The notes: a model not told the origin generated them from the letters alone. A stretch of 64,000 bases of DNA from JBBQWR01 sp038210495 (GCA_038210495.1 JBBQWR010000002.1:1-64000); one strand, 5' to 3'. Positions 26,137 through 34,794 are shown, counted from the stretch's first letter. Translations and numbers: made by a program.

Positions 26137-27393
26137 TCAACGCCGAAACAACTGCGGCGAAAAGCACCCTCGATAGACGGTTGTTTCAGCGCGGGCCAGA
26201 GGATCCAGCAATAACTGATATGCGTCCGTTTCACGAGTTTCCCTTAGCCGGACGATTGCCAGATCGGCGAATTTCCCGACCGTGATGCTGCCGGCCGATT
26301 CCGCTTGACCAAGCGCCTCGGCGCCGTGAAGCGTCGCCATCGCCAGTGCCGTTGCTGGCGACACGGGATGATGATTGGCCACATGCCGCATTTCAGCGAG
26401 CAAATCGAGATCGGGATTCGACGCACGGCTGTCGGTCCCCAGCGCGACTCGGGCGCCAGCCGAGAGTATTTTGGCCAGCGGATAGGGCGAGTGGCCGAAG
26501 TAGGCGTGCGTCCGTGGGCAGTAGACGATCGACATTCGCTCGCGGCGTTCGGCGACAAAGGCGATTTCCTCATCGTCCAGATGGTTGCCGTGGATCACCA
26601 GCGCGCGGTCGGCCTCGGCGAGCTGACGCAGGTAATCGAGCGGTCGAGTCCCGGGCGCGATTGCTCCCGAATCCCACGCCGATAGTTCTTCGAGAAGTTC
26701 GCGCAGAGGTCCCCCGCCGGTCCGCAAAAGCTCCATTTCGTCCGGCGACTCGGCCAGATGTATGGCCAACGGAATCTTTCTCAGCCGCGAGATTTCGATG
26801 GCGGCCGTCAGTAAACGAGGATGAACCGTGTAAGGAGCATGCGGGCTGAGGCCGGGGGAGATGGGAGATGGGCGATGGGGGTTGGGGACGGGCAGTGAAG
26901 CGATATGTTTTTCGGCCGATTCGCAGTTGGCCTCGACACTAGCTGCGGAAAGACCGAGCAATTCGAGAAACACGGTCGCGTTGAGCTGGCTTGCTGCTGC
27001 GTGGAACACGGCCTGGGGCCAGTCGCCGCTGGCAATCTCGCCTAGTAACGTAGTCCCGGCGCGGCTGCACTCGGCGATTCCCGATGATGCGGCGCTCCGT
27101 CGCTGGTCTGCGGTTCGCGTTCGCCGATAAGCGATAACCGCCCGGATCCAATCCGTGAAAGATGTTCCGGGCGAGCCCAGGGGTTCTCGCAAATCGCTGA
27201 ATTCCAAATGCGTGTGGGCATTGACCAACCCCGGGATGATCGCCGCATTACCCAAGTCAACCGGTGTGGCGACGGCGGATTCATGACCGACGGCGACGAT
27301 CCGGCCGTCGTGAATGGTTATCACGCCATCGGGGATCGGAGGGCCGGCGACAGGGAAGACGTAGCGAGCTCGAAGTGCGATGGGGGCCGTCAC
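26137..27393 (-). CDS. amidohydrolase, candidate aminodeoxyfutalosine deaminase
   Basis: This 418-residue metal-dependent amidohydrolase belongs to the TrzN/SsnA/guanine-deaminase-like group. Visible metal and catalytic motifs are VNAHTHLEFSDL (about residues 58-69, HxH), SPHAPYTVHP (about 183), LAIHLAESPDEMELL (His and Glu, about 212-226), HGNHLDDEEIAF (about 270) and LGTDSRASNPDLDLLAEM (metal Asp). The MqnX branch of this group deaminates 6-amino-6-deoxyfutalosine in menaquinone synthesis. The nearby mqnA and mqnC genes on the same strand make that role attractive, but substrate specificity is inference. A low-complexity insertion (PNPHRPSPISPG) precedes SPHAPYT and is encoded by a GGGAGATGGGCGATGGGG-like tract. 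The gene follows the NatB/CPBP gene by about 100 bases, with a family C repeat between. Confidence 0.75.
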   Translation of the reverse strand: MTAPIALRARYVFPVAGPPIPDGVITIHDGRIVAVGHESAVATPVDLGNAAIIPGLVNAHTHLEFSDLREPLGSPGTSFTDWIRAVIAYRRTRTADQRRSAASSGIAECSRAGTTLLGEIASGDWPQAVFHAAASQLNATVFLELLGLSAASVEANCESAEKHIASLPVPNPHRPSPISPGLSPHAPYTVHPRLLTAAIEISRLRKIPLAIHLAESPDEMELLRTGGGPLRELLEELSAWDSGAIAPGTRPLDYLRQLAEADRALVIHGNHLDDEEIAFVAERRERMSIVYCPRTHAYFGHSPYPLAKILSAGARVALGTDSRASNPDLDLLAEMRHVANHHPVSPATALAMATLHGAEALGQAESAGSITVGKFADLAIVRLRETRETDAYQLLLDPLARAETTVYRGCFSPQLFRR

Positions 27394-27438
27394 AGTGTCT
27401 CACCAACCCCGCTGAACTTGCTGTCGAAGTCGAAAACA

Positions 27439-27479
27439 CGCTCCGGGGCTTCGGCGAGGACGCCTCCAGCCCGGCCACG
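27439..27479. repeat. dispersed repeat, family C
   Basis: A clean copy: CTCCGGGGCTTCGGCGAGGA followed by CGCCTCCAGCCCGGCCAC, between the amidohydrolase gene and the ABC permease gene. Confidence 0.7.
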
Positions 27480-27500
27480 CAGAGTTTCTCCAAGGCCCTC

Positions 27501-29825
27501 TTAGGCTAATTCCGGCGTCGGGTTGCCCTGGTCGATCGCCTCTTGGAGCCGCTCTTCGCTGGTGCGATCGTACGCGAATCTGCTGAAGCCCCACAGAAGC
27601 GCCGCCGCCACGATTAAGCATATCATGAGCGCAATGCCGGTCCCGGCCGGATGATCCTCGACCACATGATCCAATCGCTCGCCGTAGCTGTTGTACAACC
27701 AGCCGAGCGAATTGTACGTCGCATGAAAGATCATGCCGGGCAGCAGGCTGCCGGTCTGCACGGCCAAGTAGGCGATCAGGATGCCGAGCACGAACGCCGC
27801 CAACGACTGCTGCAACACCTGGTGCGTGATCGCGAAGAATAGACTACTGATCAGAATGGCGCGCCACTTCTTTCCGCCGTGCCGCAAGCCCGACAGAATG
27901 AATCCGCGGAATGCAAGCTCTTCGCAGATTGCCGGCAGGATGGCGATGAACAGGAAGGGAATCCACCAGTTGGGCGCCTGATGGAGCGTGTCGACGTATT
28001 TCTTCATCGCCTCGGCCGCCTGACCGGCCGGATAAAGCTTTTGCAGCCCCAAGTGCATGACCAGCGAGAGCGGAAATACGACCAGCGAAAGTAGCCCCGC
28101 CCCGGGCATCGTCAACATGGCGGGCGCTTTGAGCAGCAGCGTCTGCCGCGGACTGCGGCACAAAAAAATGGTCAGCGCGAACACGGGCAAGAGGATCGGC
28201 ACGATTTGACTGAGCAAGATCAATCGCACCGTCTCGGCGAAATTCGGCGTCGGATCGGGCACGATCAATAAACCCACAAAAAATTGCACCATTAAGATCA
28301 TCAGGCCGCAGAAAATCGCGGCGGCGAACGTTGGCGTGTTTTTGCGATCGTGCCATAAATGCAGCAGCCACAGCCGCAGATTGAACCGCTCGCTTTCGCG
28401 AAATAGCACGCTCTCACGGTTGAATTGATCGACGGCCCAACCCATGGCAATCCGGCAGCAAAAGACCGTGACGCCGGCCACGATCGGGAAATACGGCAGC
28501 GCCTCCCACACATTTCCCTCCAGCAGCATCCGCATCAGCAGCATCAGTCCGGTGAGCGGGATCAAGGCGTTGCCGAACGTCATCTCGACGCCCGGCAACA
28601 TCGGCAGAATCATCAGCGGCATGGTGATGAGCACCAGCGGCATCAGATAATACTGCCCTTCCTTGGTGCTCCTCGCGAAGGAGGCTAGCGCAAGGCAGAG
28701 CGCGCTGAACAGGGCGGAGGTCGGCACGAGCCCCACGAGCAGCCAAGCCACCGCGGCGAGCGGCGGACCACCGATCGGGAGCGTGCCGCCGAGTGACTCG
28801 CTCATCGAGCCCATCTGACGAATGACTAATAGCCCGGTGCCCCCAAAACTGACCATATTCAAGATCGAGGTGGCCATGCTGAACAACATGATCGCCAGGA
28901 GCTTGCCGGCGACGATTTCGGATCGCTCGGCCGGGCTGCACAGCAACGTTTCGAGCGTGCCGCGTTCCTTCTCGCCGGCGCACAGATCGATGGCCGGATA
29001 GAAGGCCCCCGTCAGCGCCCAGATCAGCAGCACGAAAGGCAAGATTTTGGACCAGAGCGCGGCGTTCTTTTGAGTTGGCTCGGCGACATCCTGCGCGTTG
29101 AGCGAGAAAGGAGCGGCCGTGGTCGGCGGCACATGGATATCGCGAAGATTTTGCGCGCCGATCTCGTCGCGCCACCGCTGAATCGCTTGCGAGACTTTAT
29201 AAATCGCCTGCTGAGCTTCCTCGCGGACCGAGCTGGCAAACAACTTGGGGGAGGGCACGACCGACGCCGTTTTGGGCGCCACGATATCCTGTTCGAGCTT
29301 GGCGTCGGCCGGCTTCGGATCGGCTACTTTGCTGGGATCCGCGCGGCGGCGCAGTAATTCCTCGCGAAATTCCTTGAGCCGAGTCCAAAACTCCGGCGGG
29401 AAATCGATCACGATTTGATAACCTTTTTCACGCATGAAATCGCGCAAATGATCGGCCATCGCGTCTTTGTCCAAATCGGGGCTCAGCCCGGATTTGGTGA
29501 TTTGCTCGACCGTCATCTGTTCGATGTCGAAAAGCCGGGCGTCGGCTTCGCCGCCGGGCAAATACCGCGCGACGAACTTATACGACGCGACTTTGTCGAC
29601 GGTCCCGCGCTCGATCAGCGGCGGGAATTCCGGTGGATTCTGTAGCCCGATCACCAGCACTTTCGCACGATGGTGGCTGGAGAGCTGGGCGATCTGCACG
29701 GCCATCATTCCCAACAGCGGGTAGAGCAGCAGCGGCAGCACGGCGACCATGAACAGCGTCCGCCGGTCGCGCAATTGGTCACGCACTTCGCGCAGCCAGA
29801 TCAGCTTGACGTTGGACCAGTTCAT
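27501..29825 (-). CDS. ABC-2 permease (NatB-like) fused to a CPBP intramembrane protease
   Basis: This 774-residue protein has two parts. Residues about 1-480 are an ABC-2 permease: a first membrane helix near 24-45 (TLFMVAVLPLLLYPLLGMMA), a long extracytoplasmic region of about 200 residues, then helices from about 262 (ILPFVLLIWALTGAFYPAI), with CAGEKERGTLETLLCSPAER, the NatB coupling motif. Residues about 600-760 are a CPBP (CAAX protease / bacteriocin processing) domain with its three motifs: ICEELAFRGFILSGLRHGG, SSLFFAITHQVL and GMIFHATYNSLGW. The two glutamates and the histidines are intact. The partner ATPase follows in the transcription order before it (29944-30705). Substrate could be Na+ or a lipid/peptide; unknown. 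This fusion is frequent in planctomycetes. Confidence 0.87.
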   Translation of the reverse strand: MNWSNVKLIWLREVRDQLRDRRTLFMVAVLPLLLYPLLGMMAVQIAQLSSHHRAKVLVIGLQNPPEFPPLIERGTVDKVASYKFVARYLPGGEADARLFDIEQMTVEQITKSGLSPDLDKDAMADHLRDFMREKGYQIVIDFPPEFWTRLKEFREELLRRRADPSKVADPKPADAKLEQDIVAPKTASVVPSPKLFASSVREEAQQAIYKVSQAIQRWRDEIGAQNLRDIHVPPTTAAPFSLNAQDVAEPTQKNAALWSKILPFVLLIWALTGAFYPAIDLCAGEKERGTLETLLCSPAERSEIVAGKLLAIMLFSMATSILNMVSFGGTGLLVIRQMGSMSESLGGTLPIGGPPLAAVAWLLVGLVPTSALFSALCLALASFARSTKEGQYYLMPLVLITMPLMILPMLPGVEMTFGNALIPLTGLMLLMRMLLEGNVWEALPYFPIVAGVTVFCCRIAMGWAVDQFNRESVLFRESERFNLRLWLLHLWHDRKNTPTFAAAIFCGLMILMVQFFVGLLIVPDPTPNFAETVRLILLSQIVPILLPVFALTIFLCRSPRQTLLLKAPAMLTMPGAGLLSLVVFPLSLVMHLGLQKLYPAGQAAEAMKKYVDTLHQAPNWWIPFLFIAILPAICEELAFRGFILSGLRHGGKKWRAILISSLFFAITHQVLQQSLAAFVLGILIAYLAVQTGSLLPGMIFHATYNSLGWLYNSYGERLDHVVEDHPAGTGIALMICLIVAAALLWGFSRFAYDRTSEERLQEAIDQGNPTPELA

Positions 29826-29846
29826 GGAGAGGTTGGCGAGTGGCGA

Positions 29847-29947
29847 GTAGGTCAGGCACTCTGTGCCTGACGGGGCGCGATAGTCTCTAATTTAAGGGCT
29901 TTCACACGGCCGTCCCCACACCTCGTCAGGCAGGATGCCTGACCTAC
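29847..29947. repeat. paired hairpin repeats, family A
   Basis: GTAGGTCAGGCACTCTGTGC then CTGAC (29847-29871) faces GTCAGGCAGGATGCCTGAC then CTAC (29925-29947). Outer bases are complementary and loops differ. The second arm overlaps the 3' end of the downstream ATPase gene (stop at 29944). Confidence 0.75.
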
Positions 29948-30705
29948 TTGGGCGACTTGGGCAGCGCGGCGTCGTGCTCCGAGATCAAACGGAAAAACAG
30001 CTCTTCCAAATCTTGTTCGTGATACGTTTCCATCAATTGTCGCAGCGTACCCTCGGCCAACATGTGCCCGCGGTGGACGATTGCAATCCGATCGCACAGC
30101 TTCTCCGCCTCGCGCATGATGTGCGTGGAAAAGATGATGCACTTCAAATGATCGCGCAGCTCGGCAACAGTTTGCAAGAGCGCCCGGGCCACGAGCACGT
30201 CCAAGCCCGAGGTGGCTTCGTCGAAAATCACGACCGGCGGATCGTGGACGATCGCCCTGGCGATCGAAACCTTTTGCTTCATCCCGGTCGACATCTTCGC
30301 GCCGAGCAGATCGCGGATGTCGTTCATCTTCAGCCGTTCGAACAGGCTCTCCATCCGCTCGGTGAGTCGTTCCTCGGTCATCCCGTGCAGGCGGCCGAAA
30401 TAGGAGACCATTTCCCAAGCGGTCATACGATCGTAGGCGCCCGTATTCGCCGAGACAAAGCCGATTTGGCGACGGACGAGGCTCGACTGAGTGACCACAT
30501 CGTAGCCGTTAACCGTGGCGACACCGCTGGTGGGCCGCAGGACGGTGCTCAGGATGCGCAGGGCGGTCGTCTTGCCGGCGCCGTTCGGCCCGAGCAAGCC
30601 GTAAATCTCGCCGGGCGCGGCGTCAAAGCTGATTCCCCCCAGCGCAACGAACTCGCCGCGCCGCAAATCGCTGTAGTGCTTCGTCAAGTTGCGGACGTGG
30701 ATCAT
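29944..30705 (-). CDS. ABC transporter ATP-binding protein (NatA-like)
   Basis: This 253-residue ATPase carries Walker A LLGPNGAGKTTALRIL (about residues 36-51), signature LLGAKMSTGMKQKVSIARAI (about 133-152, the LSGGQ variant STGMKQK) and Walker B PPVVIFDEATSGLDVL, with the H-loop in FSTHIMREAEKLCDRI. Together with the ABC-2/CPBP permease next to it, it forms a NatAB-type exporter. The gene lies between mqnC and the permease on the same strand, but gaps of about 190 and 118 bases filled with family A hairpins may separate transcripts. Cargo unknown. Confidence 0.88.
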   Translation of the reverse strand: MIHVRNLTKHYSDLRRGEFVALGGISFDAAPGEIYGLLGPNGAGKTTALRILSTVLRPTSGVATVNGYDVVTQSSLVRRQIGFVSANTGAYDRMTAWEMVSYFGRLHGMTEERLTERMESLFERLKMNDIRDLLGAKMSTGMKQKVSIARAIVHDPPVVIFDEATSGLDVLVARALLQTVAELRDHLKCIIFSTHIMREAEKLCDRIAIVHRGHMLAEGTLRQLMETYHEQDLEELFFRLISEHDAALPKSPK

Positions 30706-30727
30706 GCTCGGCCGATGGGCGGCGTCA

Positions 30728-30891
30728 GTAGGTCAGGCATCCTGCCTGACATCGGCGGATTCAATGGGCGCAAATACGCGCGATAGGCTTGCGGTCGATG
30801 GCGCCACAATTTGATGAGCCGCATGGGGCGTCGCTCGCTTTAGGCAGGATGACCGAACCGCCAGCTTTGTCAGGCAGGATGCCTGACCTAC
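30728..30891. repeat. exact inverted pair of hairpin repeats, family A
   Basis: GTAGGTCAGGCATCCTGCCT then GAC (30728-30750) and its exact reverse complement (30869-30891, core GTCAGGCAGGATGCCTGAC) bracket 118 bases between mqnC and the ATPase gene. Each arm is also an internal hairpin with stem GTCAGGCA/TGCCTGAC and loop GGA. The right arm sits five bases after the mqnC stop. Confidence 0.85.
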
Positions 30892-30895
30892 GACT

Positions 30896-31996
30896 TTAGC
30901 ACGCCAGGGCGGGCGCCGAGGGGGCCTCGTCGACCAACTGGTAGAATACATTCCGCCTGCGGGGAGTATAGCCCAATTCAGATATGGCGCCGCGGATTTC
31001 GTCGATCGTCAGATGATGCACCGTGCCGGCGGCCGAGACCACATTCTCCTCGATCATCAAACTGCCCATGTCGTTGGCGCCGTAGAGCAACGCCAACTGA
31101 CCGGTTTTCAGCCCCTGCGTGACCCAACTGGATTGGATATTCGGAAAGTTGTCCAAATACAGGCGGCTCACCGCTTGCGTTTTCAAATACTCGAAGGCGC
31201 CGGCCGGCGGCACGTCAGCCATGTCGGTATGTTCGGGCTGAAACGTCCAGCAGATATAAGCCGTAAAACCGCCCGTTTCATCCTGCAGTTGCCGCAGCCG
31301 CTCCAAATGCTCGATTCGCTCGGCCAAAGTTTCGATATGGCCGAACATCATCGTCGCCGTGCTTCGGCCTCCAAGCCCATGCCACACTCGATGCACGTCG
31401 AGCCAATCGTCGGTCATCACCTTGCCGCGCGTGATCGCGGCCCGCACGCGATCGACCAAAATCTCGCCGCCGCCACCGGGCAGGCTACCCAACCCGGCCG
31501 CCTTGAGCCGCTGGAGCACGGTCTCGAGCGGCAGCTTCGAGACTTTCGTGAAATGATAAATCTCGGGAGGACTAAACCCATGCACGTTGACCTGGGGAAA
31601 ATGCCGCTTGATGTCCTGCAACAACTCTTCGTACCACTCGATCTTGAACTCGGGATGCAAGCCGCCCTGCATGAGAATCTGGTCGCCGCCGAGGTCCACG
31701 GTCTCCTGGATTTTTTGGAGCAGTTCGGCTCGCTCTAATACATAACCCTCGGGATGCTTCGGCTTGCGATAGAATGCGCAGAAATCGCACACGGCAGTGC
31801 AGACGTTCGTGTAGTTGATGTTTCGATCGATATTGTACGTGCGATACGACTCGGGATGCAGCCGGCGAGTGACGGCGTCGGCCGCGCGACCCAGCGCGGC
31901 TAGGTCCCGCGATTCGAGCAGCCGCAGGCCGTCCGCCGGCGAGAGTCGCTCGCCGCCAATCGATCTGTCCAAAATCTCGTTGATGTGGCGATCCAC
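30896..31996 (-). CDS. mqnC: cyclic dehypoxanthinyl futalosine synthase (radical SAM)
   Basis: This 366-residue radical SAM enzyme cyclises dehypoxanthine futalosine in the futalosine pathway to menaquinone. The [4Fe-4S] cluster motif is CTAVCDFCAFYRKPKHPEGY (C-x3-C-x2-C, about residues 66-73). Others are GGDQILMQGGLHPEFKIEWY, LGSLPGGGGEILVDRVR (about 171-187, the MqnC-type glycine signature) and MMFGHIETLAERIEHLERLR. The GGGGEILVDRVR segment separates it from MqnE. It follows mqnA by 27 bases in the same transcript. mqnB/mqnD/mqnE are not in the window; the amidohydrolase at 26137 may supply the deaminase. Confidence 0.93.
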   Translation of the reverse strand: MDRHINEILDRSIGGERLSPADGLRLLESRDLAALGRAADAVTRRLHPESYRTYNIDRNINYTNVCTAVCDFCAFYRKPKHPEGYVLERAELLQKIQETVDLGGDQILMQGGLHPEFKIEWYEELLQDIKRHFPQVNVHGFSPPEIYHFTKVSKLPLETVLQRLKAAGLGSLPGGGGEILVDRVRAAITRGKVMTDDWLDVHRVWHGLGGRSTATMMFGHIETLAERIEHLERLRQLQDETGGFTAYICWTFQPEHTDMADVPPAGAFEYLKTQAVSRLYLDNFPNIQSSWVTQGLKTGQLALLYGANDMGSLMIEENVVSAAGTVHHLTIDEIRGAISELGYTPRRRNVFYQLVDEAPSAPALAC

Positions 31997-32023
31997 GGCA
32001 TCTACCTCAAAGTCGTTCGAGAA

Positions 32024-32842
32024 TCAGGCGGCGACGGTCGCGCCGATCGCATTGGCGAACAGTTCTCGGCCCGGCGGCGCAAGCTTCAGATCGACGGCGT
32101 GACGGTAGAACAATTCCAGTCCGCGCCGTTCTTGCGATCCTAAATAAAAGTACAAACTGTCGCGGAGATACGATGCACATTGCGGCACGGTGAGTCCCAG
32201 CGGCGCCGCCTCGATCGCGGCGATTCGATCGATGTGGGCCACGCCCAAGTCTCGCGATTCGTTCAAGGCGATCTCCAATCCACCGAGTTCAACGCCCGGG
32301 CGCGCCGTCCACATCGCGAACACAAACGGCAAATCGGCCCAGCTTCGCCACTCGTGACCGAGATCCCAGACTTCGACGAATTTGCCGGCCGGCGAATGAA
32401 TCGCCCGGTCGCCGATGAGCAGCACTCCGTCGGTTGCCGTGTCGTCGAGCCCGGCGCCAAGTGGGAGCGATTCAAGCGCCGGCTCGATGCCAAATCGCCG
32501 GTTGAGCAATATCCGCACTAGCGCGGCGCTGGTCCGCGAACCTTCATCGAGAGCGAGCGTTCGGATTTTCTCCACCGGCGTGCGACTGAATAGCTTGACG
32601 CTCAGCACTGGGCCGCGACACCCGATGCAAGCGTCGGACACGATCCGGTAATCGGGATTCTGAAAGAACTCGACGCTCGGAATCAGCGCCACATCGAGTC
32701 GCCCGGCCGCCAAATCATCCGCCAGACGGCTTGGCACGTCGAAAACAAGCTCAGCCTCCGGCGCCAATCGGTCCAGCCGGTAAACGAGCGGTTTGGTGTT
32801 CAAATAATTGACGGCGCCGACGCGAATTCGATTGGCGTTCAT
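32024..32842 (-). CDS. mqnA: chorismate dehydratase (menaquinone, futalosine pathway)
   Basis: This 272-residue periplasmic-binding-protein-fold enzyme makes 3-enolpyruvyl benzoate from chorismate, the first futalosine step. MqnA/MqnD family features: N-terminal RIRVGAVNYLNTKPLVYRLD, SVEFFQNPDYRIVSDACIGC, VKLFSRTPVEKIRTLALDEG, and RAIHSPAGKFVEVWDLGHEW. Length and the VGAVNYLNTKPL start fit MqnA better than MqnD. I favour the ATG at 32842; another in-frame ATG at 32854 would be almost leaderless from the promoter seen upstream. Directly precedes mqnC (27 bases), so this is a mqnAC operon. Confidence 0.9.
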   Translation of the reverse strand: MNANRIRVGAVNYLNTKPLVYRLDRLAPEAELVFDVPSRLADDLAAGRLDVALIPSVEFFQNPDYRIVSDACIGCRGPVLSVKLFSRTPVEKIRTLALDEGSRTSAALVRILLNRRFGIEPALESLPLGAGLDDTATDGVLLIGDRAIHSPAGKFVEVWDLGHEWRSWADLPFVFAMWTARPGVELGGLEIALNESRDLGVAHIDRIAAIEAAPLGLTVPQCASYLRDSLYFYLGSQERRGLELFYRHAVDLKLAPPGRELFANAIGATVAA

Positions 32843-32862
32843 GGAATCGATCATGGGGCTCG

Positions 32863-32890
32863 ATTATAAAGCTGCCGCCCCAAGCCGCAA
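32863..32890 (-). promoter_or_regulatory. sigma-70-like promoter of the mqnA operon
   Basis: On the minus strand TTGCGG, a 16-base spacer and a perfect TATAAT end 20 bases before the mqnA ATG at 32842. The -35 box matches the consensus at only three of six positions. Confidence 0.45.
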
Positions 32891-33088
32891 AGGCGGTTGG
32901 TGATGGCAGCGTGTTCCAGCAAGCTAACCGCGATTCGCAAGGAATATTAACGACGACCCACCCCTTTCGGCCAGTTCCACCGTTGATCCAAACCTATCGG
33001 GGCGGGGCAACACGGTTTGCCACGCTGGACCGCCAAATCGTATACTGCTCGCGGAATCGTTTGAGCGGCGCACCTAGGGAGATCGGCT

Positions 33089-34489
33089 TTGGCCACGACA
33101 CAACATTTCGATTTGATCGTCATCGGCAGCGGCCCCGGCGGCGAGGGCGCCGCGATGCAGGGTGTCAAGCATGGCCGACAAGTCGCGGTGATCGAGAAGT
33201 TCGAGCGGATCGGCGGTGGCTGCACGCACTGGGGCACGATTCCCAGCAAGGCCCTGCGATACGCCATCTATCAGATGACCGAAGCCAATCAGAATCCCCT
33301 GTTTCATCAGGCAGGCGTTTCGCTGCGGCTGTCGTTTCCAGATCTGCGGCGCTCCGCCCGCGGCGTCATCGACAAGCAAGTCGATATGCGACGCGGCTTT
33401 TATGACCGCAACCGCGTGCCGGTTATCCCGGGGACGGCGAAATTCACCGACCCGCATACGATCGAGATCGACGAACCTAACGGCGGAAAGCAGCAATTCA
33501 CGGCCGACGCTTTCGTGATCGCGACCGGCGCCAGGCCTCACCGCCCAAAAGATATCGACTTCAATCATCCGCGGGTATTCGATAGCGACACGATCCTCGG
33601 TTTGTCGTTCACGCCCCAGTCGATCACCGTCTATGGCGCCGGCGTCGTGGGCTGCGAATATACGTCGATGTTTCGCAACCTCGATTGCAAGGTGAACCTG
33701 GTCAACACGCGGAGCAAGCTGCTCGAATTTCTCGACGACGAAATCATCGATGCGCTCGCTTACCACCTCCGCGATCGAGGCGTCTTGATCCGCCACGGCG
33801 AGACCTACGAGAAAGTTGAAGGCCGGGACGACGGAGTGGTGCTGCATCTCAAGAGCGGCAAACAGCTCAAGACGGATATTTTGCTCTGGGCTAACGGCCG
33901 CGACGGCAACTCCGACAACCTGGGCCTCGATAAACTAGGGATCGAGCCGGACAACCGGGGACTCATTAAGGTCAACGAAAACTACCAGACGACGCAGCCG
34001 CACGTTTATGCCGTCGGAGACGTGATCGGTTTTCCATCGCTGGCCAGCGCGGCTTATATGCAGGGCCGATTCGCCTCGACCCATTTTTTGACCGGCAAGG
34101 GGGACCATACGATGGTCCGCGACATTCCGACCGGAATTTACACGAGTCCCGAAATCAGCTCGATCGGCCGCACCGAGAGCGAGCTCACGGCCGCCAATGT
34201 GCCGTATGAAATCGGCCATGCGCTATTCAAAAGCCTCGCCAGGGCTCAGATCACCGGCAGGACACAAGGGATGCTCAAGCTGCTGTTCCACCGGGAAACG
34301 CTGGAAATTTTGGGCATTCACTGTTTTGGAGCCAATGCGTCGGAGATCATTCATATCGGCCAGGCCGTGATGTCGCAGACGGGCACGGCGAACTCGCTGC
34401 TGTACTTCATCAATACGACGTTCAACTACCCGACAATGGCCGAGGCATACCGGGTCGCGGCGCTGAACGGGTACAACCGGCTGTTTTAA
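33089..34489 (+). CDS. sthA: soluble pyridine nucleotide transhydrogenase (Si-specific)
   Basis: This 466-residue flavoprotein exchanges hydride between NADPH and NAD+. FAD-binding VIGSGPGGEGAAMQ (about residues 11-24), then RIGGGCTHWGTIPSKALRYA (about 37-56), which is the SthA form of the disulfide-reductase motif: the second cysteine is replaced, so there is no redox disulfide. NAD-binding ITVYGAGVVGCEYTSMF (about 180) and the dimerisation domain with SLARAQITGRTQGMLKLLFH follow. Length matches E. coli SthA. The start is TTG at 33089, eight bases after GGGAG. The gene is divergent from mqnA. Confidence 0.93.
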   Translation: MATTQHFDLIVIGSGPGGEGAAMQGVKHGRQVAVIEKFERIGGGCTHWGTIPSKALRYAIYQMTEANQNPLFHQAGVSLRLSFPDLRRSARGVIDKQVDMRRGFYDRNRVPVIPGTAKFTDPHTIEIDEPNGGKQQFTADAFVIATGARPHRPKDIDFNHPRVFDSDTILGLSFTPQSITVYGAGVVGCEYTSMFRNLDCKVNLVNTRSKLLEFLDDEIIDALAYHLRDRGVLIRHGETYEKVEGRDDGVVLHLKSGKQLKTDILLWANGRDGNSDNLGLDKLGIEPDNRGLIKVNENYQTTQPHVYAVGDVIGFPSLASAAYMQGRFASTHFLTGKGDHTMVRDIPTGIYTSPEISSIGRTESELTAANVPYEIGHALFKSLARAQITGRTQGMLKLLFHRETLEILGIHCFGANASEIIHIGQAVMSQTGTANSLLYFINTTFNYPTMAEAYRVAALNGYNRLF

Positions 34490-34686
34490 ATCGCTGGGAT
34501 CCTCAAAACTTGCGAACTCGCCGATTTTTTCGAAAATCGCTTGCGGTCGCCGGCGCCAGAGGTTACTTTATAACCGTGTTGCGAAAACGTTCGCGCGTTT
34601 TTGCGCAATTCGCTTTTTGAACGTTGGGAATCTGACCGGTCGATGAGCTTGGCTTAAACCACTCATCGCCACAAAGGGAGAAGCTA

Positions 34687-34794
34687 ATGCGACGGATATC
34701 GGCGAGTGTGGTTCAGGTCGCGCTGCGCCTAAGCAGCTTGGTTTTCATGTTCGGCCTTGCCATTAGTTCTGACGACTACGCTTACGCCAAGTAA
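34687..34794 (+). CDS. 35-residue hydrophobic peptide, unassigned small ORF
   Basis: ATG at 34687 is preceded by AAGGGAGAAG at ideal spacing and opens a 35-codon frame with stop at 34792. The peptide begins RRISASVVQVALRLSSLVFM and ends GLAISSDDYAYAK. It has a basic N-terminus, one hydrophobic stretch of about 20 residues and a short polar tail, so it could be a single-span membrane peptide or a secreted signal-like peptide. The position in a 500-base gap between sthA and the DUF433 gene and the good ribosome binding site are the main support. I know no family. It may be chance, but the codon pattern (GCG, CTG, GTC) is like that of its neighbours. Confidence 0.45.
   Translation: MRRISASVVQVALRLSSLVFMFGLAISSDDYAYAK

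Noticed and set aside
34523..34540. Hairpin CGATTTT-TTCG-AAAATCG after sthA as terminator
   Set aside because: Seven AT-rich pairs with a TTCG loop but no T-run after it; too weak to call.
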